Below, one piece after another: positions 51,301 through 62,700 of a stretch of DNA of 64,000 bases; position 1 is the first letter of the stretch, and each line of letters opens with the position of its first letter. The stretch comes from Dicaeum eximium (lineage: Eukaryota > Chordata > Aves > Passeriformes > Dicaeidae): positions 456,655-520,654 of the forward strand of contig VWZP01002576.1 in NCBI GenBank assembly GCA_013396995.1, written 5' to 3'. The position numbers were made by a program, and so were the translations under genes. The notes beneath the pieces were generated by a model. That model worked only from the letters and a program-made list of their open reading frames with translations. It ran no database searches and was not told where the DNA came from.

Positions 51301-54300
51301 TATCAATATGCAGTCTGAAAACTGATTTGACCATGGAGAAGGCTGAATAGAAGGTATCGTTTTCTCTCTTGATGAAAATCCGCTTTCGGCTGTCAGTTAT
51401 GTCTAACATATAACTAGGTTGTGAAACAAAACAGCCTATGGATAAGAGAAGGCAAGGCTGCTCATGAACTGATGGAGAAGTCTGAAGTTTTTGTCTTGCT
51501 AGGATTTTTAAAAAAAAAGGAAATTGTATGTAAAGGTAGTCTCAAAATGGAGACCTTGTTTCCATGTATGACGTAACTATTCTGAAGCTGTTTTCTGGAA
51601 TAGGTTAAGAATTAAATAACATCATCAAGAGTGGACATTTATGGTTACAAATACTCAATTGTAGTAATTACAGTGGGTTTTTTTAAAAGGAAATATGAAA
51701 ATTTATGTGATTTTTCTAAGATGGGGATCAGAAGGTGAAGCCAAATGCTGGATTACCAGAAACACAGTTACATTGCAAAGAGTTTATGAACCATTAGTAA
51801 ACAAAGGGCTCATTTTTTGTGTGTTAATAATATTTTTCTGAATTTAGCTGCTTATTTTATCTTTAAGTGTGCTTAAAGTCAGCATGAAGGGTAGAGTATC
51901 TTTTAGTTTTGTTATAATGAGGAACTACTGAGTTTTTCTTGAGACTTTCCTTAAAATAATGTTTAGGCTGTGTATGAAAAGTACTCAAATACACATTGTA
52001 CCCAAGAACGTAAAAGCTTTTAAAAACTTTTCTTGATTTCCTTAAGTTGAAATAGACTTGAAGAATAGCTTGTTTTGGCTTTTTTCCAGTGATAAGTAAC
52101 TGACTCTGCAAAATCAATCTTTAGTAAGTCACTGGAACATTTGCTAATAAGATGGTAGAATAAATGAGTTTTTAATTGAGTTAAATAATTGTTTGATCAA
52201 GCGCATGTGCTTATGTTCTTTCTTGCTAGATTTGGATATTTCAATCAACTTGGATTTTTTCAAATTCATTTTCCTTAATGAAGTAAAGAATTTTTTTTTG
52301 TTAGTTAAATTAGTTCTTGCAACATCTTATTTTCATTTTTCAAAGGAAAACACAAAATGCAAAAGTCACAATAGATGTATAAAATTTAGTAATACTTGTC
52401 TGCCTGAAGTTCCTCGGATTTTAACATGCATGGAAAGATCCTTAAACACTGCATTTCCTATAGTGTAAAAACCAGGCACACTTCTTGGTAGTCTCATTAA
52501 AGCAGCTCTGAGTCTCTGGCATGGTTCATTCTTACTTCTCTTTACTACTTTGTTCTGGGTATGGGGACTGGTGAGGACTATAAAAGCACCTGGTCTGCTT
52601 AGGAAATAGTTGTTCTCTGCGTAGGGAATAGAAGATGTTTTTAGCAGGGGTTTTTTATGCAGTGGACTTGTTAGGTACGTCACCACATGGAAATTTTGTT
52701 GACTCTTGGGAGCATCAGTTGCTGCAGAATAATCATTAATACCCCAGAGCAGGTAGAAACATTAGGATTTGGAGCAGCTTTTTTTCCCCAATACATTTGT
52801 TTCTGCTTAAACACTTTGAGTAACAAATATCACCATGTGCAGTCTCCCAAGATATGCTGTCTGTTTTCTTCAAGGGTGTGTGTTTTGGACATCTCAAAAA
52901 AAGGCAACTACTGTCTCACACACCAGCAAGATCCAGTAGTGTTTTGTACATGCTGAAAACTTCAAACGTGAAAAGTTAGCAAACTAAGGGAAAATGAGGG
53001 TGATGATGCAGACAAACAGGCAGAGGGAGAACAACAAGGGTGTAACTGGTTGGAACTTCAGCGCCTGAGCTCCACTGAACACTTGCAATTCCTGGATTTT
53101 AGGATGCTCTTGTGTTTGTGTGTCACCTTCTTCTGGAGGTTGTTTCTTAATTTCTGATTTTGAGTTGAGGAAGATTTGAGCATATGAAAATAAAACTCAG
53201 GAAAACAATTGTGAAACACCACTAGTGAAAAATTTGCATACAAAAATGTATTGAGTGTAGGAAGATACTAATTTTTGTGGAAGGAGAGACTGACTTGATT
53301 TGATTGCTTTTTCTGTGTTGTTGATGTAGAAGCAACTAATCTTAGCTTGAGCCACTTCTGCTTAATTTTTAACATCATCTCACTTTTCAGCCTGTGTGAG
53401 GTCAGATACATTCAAAGTAGTGCAGCCTTAAATTGGTCCAATTGATTTCTGAATTCCCTGGAGGTGAAGTGAATCCTACAATACTCAAATGCAAGTGAGA
53501 AACACTCCGAGAAATTAAAGGGGAAATATTCTTAGCTTTGTCTCTGCACAAATGTTAGAACAAGCAGTATTCCTGAACACAGGTATGTTATTTGTAGAGA
53601 AACACAATGCAATGATGAGTGTGTTTGGGTGACAGTATGAGACAAAGAGCATGAGAAATAGAGTTAAATGTTAGGAAAGGTCTTCCAAATTTGTCAGATG
53701 TCTCGTTCTGATAATTCTGCTTGATAGTCTAGCTGGCCTGACAGGTAAGAGAAGCAGTAGCTGCAGATACAACTGGATTCTGACAAAACTGTCCAACTTG
53801 AAGGCTTACTCTGTGCTCCTGAGTTGTGGTCTTGCTGGTCACTGCTCTGTCTTTCTGACAAGAGTCTGAATTATGTTTTTCTATGAGTTCTGAGCTTGGA
53901 CTTCTAAGATGGTTGTCTGAGGAACTGAAAACTGACAGTGATACATTGGTACAAAAGGTAGGGGCCCATTTGTTAACGCAATACTTGGCTTAATCTGTGA
54001 TAATTGGTTACTGATGATGGAACAAGACTTCACCTCAGGTGGGGTCCCACAGCGCTCTCTTCATCTTGTGTGTCTAACATATTGAAGAAAACTTGGTTGG
54101 TAGGATAGAAAGTATGCTTAGAAAGAAATGAAGTCATTACCAAATGCTTTTCAAGTCAGTTTTGAATTTTAATTCTGTCTTGAAATTACCATGCCTGAAG
54201 TCAACAACATGAAATGCATTACAAAAATGTAGAGCAATATGCTATTGTAGGGAGGCATAAGTTTCATATGGATATAAAACTAGGGGAAAGGATTGGGGCT

Positions 54301-56054
54301 GAGGTAATGGAGAAGAGTATTTGGGGACAATGAATGTTGAAACAAACATAACTGAATTTTTGAGGGAGGGAAAGAAACAACCTGGTGTTAATAAGAATGT
54401 GGTTTATAAGATAAAATTGTTCTGAGTAACTTAACATTGTTGAGATTTCAGTAGAAGTACTGCCTTGTCTAGGCATCCTGCTTTTAGATATGATCAAATT
54501 GTAGGGCCCAGGAGAGGCAATGGGAACAGGCAGGTGTTTGGAAGGAATAAAGGAATAGCTGTACAAAAATACTCCAAGTGTTAATACATACAGTTCAGAA
54601 AGAAAAGGCGGGGTTGAGCTGCCTTGGAACAATTGATGAAAACTCTTTATAAGGAGCATATCCTGAGAGTAACTGGTAAAGGAACTGGTTTAACATTTAA
54701 CAGATTGTGTTGCGGTTTTAAGTCTGTGATTTCTTAACTAGAAATTCTAAATAATGTTCAGATGACGTGAATAAAGTTGCAAACTTCAGGGTAATACAGA
54801 TACCTCCCTTTTTTTCTTTGTATTCTGTATAGTTCTATTTAATTTTTTTTTAAATCCAAAGTATGTTACTTTTTGATTATTCTTTTACTCATGATTCAAA
54901 TTAATGAAACATTAGAGACTACTGTTTTTCTTAGGAGATTGAGAATATAGCAATAGTCAGCTTGTGTGTTGGTTAAAATACTGATTTAAAATCAGCTTTG
55001 CAGTATTATTTTAGCATTATCAGTGGACTGGCATAGATATGTAAAGTTCTAGTGTGCAGAAGTGTGGATGTGGAGAAAAGCAAGATACTGTTCATGGAAG
55101 ACAATGGTACAGTTTTGGTATTAAACAAAATATGTGACATGCAAGATTTTAATAATATTTCACAGCTGAACTTTATTACTTGTAGCTAGTTCATTGCTTT
55201 ATCAAGGCATAGTGAATGTTTCTTTAGTTTCTTACAATTCACAGTTTCTGTGTGTGTTCACAAGTTCCTTTCGTCTTTACTCCACACCCCCTCACCTCCC
55301 TGTAGTTGATTCAGAATTCATAATATGTCTTTGTTTTCTGAGCTTGCAAGACTAAATAACTCTGGGAGTATATATTCCCAGAATAGTTCAGCTGCTGTGA
55401 AACACTGTTAATTTTCTTAAAGAACTTTAATTTGCTTGCGTTCATAATTTCTCTTTACTCTTAAATCATTTCTGGTCTTTGCAGTTTCATAAGGATTTCA
55501 AATACATTGAGTTTTAGTATTCAAACCCAATTTTAATTAGCTGAGGAAATGAAAGCCAACAACTTCTTCACATTTCCATTGAATAACGTTGTTTACCAGG
55601 ATCTGAAATATCCAGAGCAGAATGTTACAGCTGAGTTTCTGTTATTTCTTCTTTGAATTTAATGTTCAGTCGGAAATTTCTTAGTTTATCTATCATTTCA
55701 GTTGGTGCTTCATCTTTCCACTGCAGTTGTCACAGAGTACTGCTCTGTGTTCTCAATGCTACAATCACTTAGTGCTTTTTTAATTTGTCATAATTTTCAG
55801 ATTGTGTGGTTGAAAATAGTGAAAGGGAAAAAGGTCTTGAAAACAACTAGGAAATAATGATGTGTATGGCTGAATGGTGGTATTACTGTGTTGTGTGTAG
55901 GTGGGGGGCTGTCTGCTGAAATCAGCCCATTAAACATTAAATGCTTCCTTTATTTGTATGTACAACTAAATAAATTATACAACTTAGAAAAATTAATGTG
56001 CTTTTGTTGTGTCTGTATATACACATAAATTTTGATGTATACAGATATTTTATA

Positions 56055-56073
56055 GGGGGGGGTGTGTGTGTGT
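56055..56073. repeat. G8 run followed by (TG)n
   Basis: Eight G at 56055-56062 lead into about five TG units ending at 56073, in intron 2, roughly 540 bases before exon 3. It is a short simple repeat. Confidence 0.85.
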
Positions 56074-56559
56074 CTATGACAAAACCATGTTTTTACAAAA
56101 TGTTGCCCATGAAGCCTAAAAGAAACATGTAAGAGGCCTCATTTATTTTTTCTGAAGGAAATGGCATGACATGGGTAGATAAAGAAGACTTATTTTTGAT
56201 GTGCTTCCCAGATTGAGCACCCAGCCCCTGTGTGCCTTGCCATGGTGCACCTTGTTGACCTATGGATGAGCCTGGCTGGACACGTTAGTGGTGAGGGAGA
56301 GCAGCCCAGAGTTTCTGTAAGAGCTTGTACAACTTAATGGGGAGGAAATTCGGAACTGCTGCTGATGTAGACTACCTGATGTTACATCTAAAAGACCTAG
56401 TTTCACCTGGAACTTGTATCCCCAAAGTTGGGGTCACGTGGGTACTTAATGTATGAAAACAGTACCTAACTCATTTTTCAACCTCAGGCGTTTAGTGTGG
56501 TGTCCTAAGCCATTAAACACTTGATATTTTTAGACACAGAAATACATCTTGTTAAATTT

Positions 56560-56613
56560 TTCATTCATTTTCTTTATTTGATTTTTTAGAAATTATTTAT
56601 TTTTTTCTTTCAG
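56560..56613 (+). promoter_or_regulatory. QKI: Acceptor region of QKI exon 3, with two AGs
   Basis: A long T-rich tract contains two possible acceptors: TTTTTTAG ending at 56589 and CTTTCAG ending at 56613. The downstream AG gives the known QKI sequence. Branch candidates are TTGAT at 56578-56582, which lies upstream of both AGs, and TTTAT at 56596-56600, which lies between them and is close to the second. The second AG is the expected main site; use of the first is speculative. Confidence 0.6.
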
Positions 56614-56730
56614 TTTAACTTTGTTGGAAGAATCCTTGGGCCCAGAGGACTAACAGCTAAACAGCTTGAGGCAGAAACAGGATGCAAGATAATGGTCCGA
56701 GGGAAGGGCTCAATGAGGGACAAAAAGAAG
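56614..56730 (+). CDS. QKI: QKI (quaking) internal coding exon 3, KH domain
   Basis: The exon opens in phase 0 with TTT AAC TTT (FNF, following Asp95 of exon 2) and encodes 39 residues ending in MRDKKK, about residues 96-134. It is 117 bases with no stop. The start of the KH RNA-binding fold is visible: [12 protein letters not shown] carries the first strand and the invariant GPRG loop, and [20 protein letters not shown] carries the following helix and strand. Lys120 and Arg124 (in CKIMVRGKG) are residues known to contact the ACUAAY core RNA. The acceptor is a T-rich tract ending CAG at 56611-56613; the donor is AAG followed by GTAAGG at 56731. With exon 2 this gives a continuous reading frame across a phase-0 intron. 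A second possible acceptor lies 24 bases upstream (see findings). The rest of KH and QUA2 must lie beyond the window. Confidence 0.97.
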
Positions 56731-59700
56731 GTAAGGTCTTGAAGGGCAGTGTAGTTTCAGATGCATAATATTGTTTTGTAATGGAAGATAAGCTCATGTC
56801 TCTCATTCTTACTTGTTGTGTTCTTACTATTTATTATGCTTTTTGTTATCTTATGTCTTACACAGACTTAGTAAATGACACAGGCTGTCCTGAAGAAGTA
56901 AAATGTACATGCTCCATAATTCTGCAGTTGGGAGTGTAATTAGCAATTTTAAAGTATTCTTAAGTAATAAGTAACTTACAGTTGTGTCACATTTCACAAC
57001 ATAAGGGTAAAAATTGAAGTTAAATGTATTTTTCTAGGAAAGAGCTGTTAACCTCAAAGGTTTTATTAATAACTTCCTGTACTGAATTACCAAAGTAATG
57101 ATTTGTGCATGGAGTGTGGATTGGAAAAAAAAATTAAATGTGTTTCTGGTAGTGACTTCTGTCTGAGTGAACCAAAAAGCACTGTATTTCTGGTTTTGTT
57201 TTGTGTTCAGGTGGAGTTGCAAAGTAATTAGGGCTGTTCTTGCCTTGTTCTGTAATATGCATGCTCTGCCCATATGAATAGGGAAACTGCATGATGGAGC
57301 CTTCCTGAATGTCAGGTTGCTCTAGTGGTAACTCTGTTTTTCTAGGTTTATTTTCTAGCTATTTCCCTCTACCTCTGGCTGCTGCTGCTGAAGTTACACC
57401 AACATCTCTGCTGTAGTTTTGAATGTTTCTTCTTTGTTACCAGAAATACAGTTTCTTTTGATTCTTTTTTTAGGAGAAAGCTCTACCCCCCCCCAGCCCC
57501 CCACCCTTCCCTATCTTTTCCTTACATGATCAGCCACGTAATACATTCTATTGATACATATGTAGTACATAACAATTACAATAGAAAATTAATGTCTACC
57601 CAGTTAAACATCTTTACCTTCCCAGAGCTTATAAATGTGTTGCCTTCAAATTTCATTTAATGTGTCTGGTTTTCATAATCTGCTGTAATACTGTCACTGT
57701 CCTTCGTCTTATTCCACCATTGTACCATTGTTGTAGGTTTTGGAGTTTGTGAAATATGGGTTAGAGAATCACAGAGTGGTGGAGTTTCTCTCGTCAGGCA
57801 GAGTCACCATGTCCAGGTTTCCTTGCTTCAAAACCTGTCCTGTCCTGTGGGAAGTTGTCTCTCAAGACAGCTTGGGCAGGTTTACTCTCTGGGGAAGTAT
57901 TTTTGGACTAATGTCCCCTATTCTCCGTGCCTTTTTTTTTAAATGGTATGTTTCTGACAGTTCACATAGGAATAAGCAGTGGGAGTTACTGGAGTTTTGT
58001 ATTTAAGAAAAAGTTTAGAAGAACTGAGACCACCTGAGTGAGTCACCTGTTTTTTTAAGTTTAGTAATAAAACTACCTTCAACAAGGACAAGTATGGCCT
58101 ATCAGATAAAACCTCGTATGCATTAAAAAGTAGAAATTGACCCAGTCAGCACCTGAATGCCCATTACAACTTCGAAGTTGGTCCTCTTACCATGTTTAAA
58201 CATAAAATACTTGACCAGTAATAATTTAATGAGATAATACTGCAGTTAGTGTGAAATGTATTTGAATGGTGTCATACTATAATATATTTGTATACAAAAC
58301 AGTATGATATAGGCTGTAAACCCGTGTTGAGTACCAAATAATTTTCTCAAGAAAACTGATTTTCATGCCATCCATTCTTAAAATTTTCAGCTCATTTGCT
58401 TTCCTGAGGTGATTTGTATTGGTCATTAGTTTACATTTTCCAGAGCAGACTTTTTGGTGCTATACCACTGTTGATGAAGTAGGAAGAATTTCATAATCCT
58501 TGATTATGATGCACACCAATAAGATGTTTCTTGTGAAAGTAATGATTTGGAAGCTGATTTAAGACATGGCAATCACAGACAAAAGAAAGAATAATGACAT
58601 CTGTCAGTCTGGGGCACAAGTACACTTCTTGCTGTTGACTGTTGCCTCTTTTCCTGATGAATTATACTTAGAGATGAACTCCCTCGTCTTTTAGTCTATT
58701 TAATGATAACCACCTTTTTCATTTTCTAAAATGGCTTCTCTCTTTGCAGGTTGTACTTCAAAATGCTAATGAGCATCAAAGTATAAAATACAGAAGTTAT
58801 ACTATTTTTTATGGCATGTTAGGACACAGTAATTATTTTTTAAACCCTTTCTTTTCTCTAGAGTCAGTGTTGTTTAGAAAAGTCAGTATTTGAAATTCCT
58901 TTCAGTGAGTAGTTTTTCAGTGAGGAAATTTGGAGGAGATAAGAGATGCAGGTTAATTTTTTAGGTGTATTTTGTGAGTATAATTTATACCTGCCAACCC
59001 GATTTCCCAGTGCTAAGTATAAAAGAAAGTTTATTGGTTGTGGGAAGGAATAATTACTAAAGCAGTGTCAATCTTACGTGACAGCTACGTGGTCCAAAAT
59101 ACTTGAATAAACTGTCCATGTACTTTGGCTGCCTTGCTGATGGTTGCAGAATCCAAGAGAAAATACAAAGACTGACATGCTGGAAAATAAACCATCCAGA
59201 TATGCTCTGCAGAGAATTTTGCTTTGCTCTGTGATCCTATGAAAGAAGTAATGAATTAGGAATCCTTGTCACGTGTCTAAAACACTTGAACTGGCATCAC
59301 ATCTTGAAACTTGCTGACAGATTCCCCCCAGAAAGCAGAGGAAATCCTCATATCGTTTTTATTTGAGGCTCAGCTGGTAATCAGAATATCTCTCTAGGCA
59401 GCTTTCAACAAATTTAAAATCAAAACCTTAATTACTGAGAATACTGTGATTAGAGCCTAGGGGTACTTGAAGGGGATTATTGGGAAGTGGAAAGGGGTTG
59501 CAGGCATTCATCAAAAGCTAATGGATGTGTAACTTTATTAAGACCAAGGCATTTTTTTGCTTAGTCTGAATGCACCTTTCATTAGGTAGAGAAGAAAATT
59601 CGTAACTTGCACACCAGTTAGAGAATGCGTATAGTGAAGACTGTCCAATGATGGATAAGCAAAACATTTTTTTACATCTCCTTTGTTTTACACAAATTCT

Positions 59701-62700
59701 GTAAAATACGCATTGGCATGCCCATAGGGAGTCAGCCTTGTGCTCTTTAACACACTGCCAATATCTCACTTTAGAGTGTATGAAGTCAGACAGCATCAGG
59801 CTCCTGGCTTGTGGCAGCCTTGGTCAACTCTGTTGGGTTTTTTCCATATCTTTCTAGTTCTAGACAAGAATCTCCCCTAGAACAGTGTTTGATGAGACAG
59901 CATAATTCATTTCTACTTCACGAGGAAGCCATCTCATTATGATACACAGAACTTTTTTCTTAAAATGAGTAGTTTCAAATAGAAGGGCAAGCAGCTGTGC
60001 AGTTCTGAATTTGAAGAACTCTGTGCCTTCATCCTCTATAGCAGCTTTAAGTCTGCTGCACTTCACTCTGTAATAGATGATTTGAACTGATTTATGGTTT
60101 CTGACCTATTTCTTCCAGCTTACTTGTTCCTACAATCCTGTTCACCTTGCAAGCAGAAACATAAGGTTTCATGAAAGACATGCTCCCAAGTTAGTACCAG
60201 TCTTGACCTTTGACTTGTGCAGAGTTGTTACAGTAAATAGATAATTCCATTTCTTTAAACTCTCAATTTTTCTGTTTTTATAGTATGGCTAAATAGGAAT
60301 TAGAGAAACTCTGTCCTTGGTATCTGAACAAAGTTTGAGGAAAATATCAGAGGGGAAAAATTTATCTGTCTTGTGATCAGGATATTTTATTAAATTTATA
60401 TGCTGTATAGTATTACATATTTGTAATATTTTTTTTCCTTTTAGGCTTCGAAATATCATCTCATAAGCTTTGTTTTCCAATGGAAAGGCTTAAACATTCT
60501 GTTTAGCTAATAAAGTGATGTTAGTGACATTGATTAATGCATTGTACTGCCTTTTTGAGCAAGCCCTATTATTGCCACCTTAATTATAACATGCTTAGCT
60601 TCTATATTCTGTAAAAAGTACTATGTGTGAACAAGCCATAAAGTTGTGGTGCTGACACTCATGTTGAAATGGAATATATTTAGCATGTGCAGGGAAATGA
60701 AGTTGGTCTGTGTTTCAAAATGGAAGGCTGACCAGCCATCATGGTTCTTGTGTTCCGGGAGTAAATTTCTTGGCTGAGGCCTGTTGCCTCTAAGACATGC
60801 CTCTACATGAAAGCGTGCCAGTGCTGTTTGACAATTGCATGTGTTGGCAAATAGTGGTTTGGAATGGCAATTTTAAAAAATTCTGTAACTAGCTTCAAAG
60901 GTTGGGTCTTGACTATTTGTCAGTACCTTTAGGAATATTAGGGGGAAAAAAACTTGAAATGACTGGGGACAGAGACATGTGAAAGTGAAACCAATTTCAT
61001 ATTCATAAAACATTACTAGAATGACTGTCCTTTTATTTAAAAAAATCCTCTTTTGACAATGCTGATGAAGTTTCTGGAGGTAGGTCAGATGCTTACTTTG
61101 ATATTTAGAACTAAAACTAGCAGAATCCCTTGTCAATGTCCATCCTTAAGGGTTCTGTTTATTAAAATTGACCTCTAGTTACTGGAGACTGACTGAGACA
61201 GTGTGGAGCAGCAGCTCAGCATGTTTGAGATGCTGGGTTCTGCTTTGATAATTTCTCCTGCAAGTCAAAGCTGCAAGTGTTTGACAGTTAAGATTCATTT
61301 GAATTGCCATCAACTTCCGTGAGTATCCATTAAAAGCCATTGCATGAGCAGGCTCCTTGGCTGAGATTGAGACATGGCTTATACAGCGTGTCCTGAATCT
61401 ACTGCGTTCAGCTTATGAACTTGAATACTTAAGGCATTCAGAGTCAAGTGTTTAAGATACTACCCTGGGAACTTCATGTCTTCATAAACTTCAAGGTCTT
61501 CTACAGTGACATTTCCTCTGAACACACTTTTTCATAAGCATGTATGTCTTGATCAAGTTTGATTTCTCAGACTGATCAGGCTTGGGAGACTTTTTTTCAT
61601 GCTTAATTTTTGGCTACTACAATAACTGGCCTTTTATTTTTAAATTAACTCTGAACAAAAAAAGTATTCATATAAACTTATTTATCCACTGTGTCACAAC
61701 TGCTGTTCTTATGCAAATGTTTAAGAATATACTTAGTGGTTGATAATGCTTTGCCTTCCTAGAGTTTCATTGTAAAACATAAGGTGTGCTGAAAATAGTT
61801 TGGTTGCTTGTAAGCTAATTTTTTTTTTTTTTTCAGTAGTGAGTACTTTGGAAAATGGGCTTTTCTGTTTCAATTTCAAAACCTTCATTTCATTTTTAAC
61901 TAGCTATTTGGAATGCAGGGGGAGTTGTAAAGCTGGATTTTCTTATTTTTATTAAATAATTTTTGAAGCATGGCCTTTTTCCCTTTTCACGGACAAAACA
62001 GAAGTCTCTCAAGTTGTATCCTGGTAATATTTGAGCCAGTGACCCTTTCAAGAGTTTATGCTATATAGCTAATAGCATAAACAAGAAAAAATCAGGAAAA
62101 AAAGTCCTTTTGCCAAATTACTGATTTAATTATAAAATTAAAGGCTAAAGATTAGTGAATTTTTAATTCTTTTAAACAGAGTTTTTACTAGACAGTGGTG
62201 GAGGTAATAGATGTTCTTTCTCACTGACAGCAAACTCCCTTTAAGCCTGTTAATGGGGGTTTTGTCCTCCAGAGTTTCTAGAGTATTTTCTTTGGAATCT
62301 TACCCTCATACATCTTTTCTTTAAGTTAAAAATGTTCAGTTCACAATGACAGTAGTGAAGAATGCAGGCACAACTAGCATAGTTATGTATGAGAATGTAA
62401 ATTTTGCAAGAGAACATTTTCCTGAAGTTTTATATAAGATCTGACAAACGCTTCTTATTTGAAGTAATTTATTTCAAGAGTATTTTCATAGCAGCCAGGG
62501 GAACGCTCTTACTTTCAAGAGCAGAATGGTTTTATTTTGAAGGGAAAAAAAATTGGGTGCCTGAGGACCTTAAAAATTATTACAAGGCAATATTAGTCTT
62601 TCAGAAAAAATTACTGATACATATCTGATGCAATGCATCTTTTAGATGGTTTATTTCATGCATACTTTTGCCCTTTATTGGCTACATACCAAATATATCC

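Larger units (their letters stand above)
32012..56613 (+). other. QKI: QKI intron 2 (complete, 24,602 bases)
   Basis: This is bounded by GTAAGT at 32012 and a T-rich tract plus CAG ending at 56613; both exon edges agree in phase 0. Inside I see one CR1 fragment (46441-46737), A-, T-, CAAAA-, TA- and TG-rich simple repeats, a small hairpin at 34823-34842, a 26-base palindrome at 39279-39304, and several isolated splice-site-like sequences. Translation past exon 2 into the intron reaches TAG after five codons, so retention would truncate the protein. No further exon of QKI and no other gene is recognisable. Confidence 0.93.

Noticed and set aside
53000..53068. C/D snoRNA-like boxes (GTGATGA and CTGA, about 60 bases apart)
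   Set aside because: Flanks can form only a three-base terminal stem and no clear internal C'/D' pair is present.
54264..54659. 131-codon open frame on the - strand
   Set aside because: No family motif, no plausible promoter or splice context; it lies in intron 2 and looks like a chance frame.
57765..57830. 'agaatcacagagtggtggag' resembling CR1 words
   Set aside because: Only short patches match and their order does not fit either CR1 orientation, so I could not support a repeat call.
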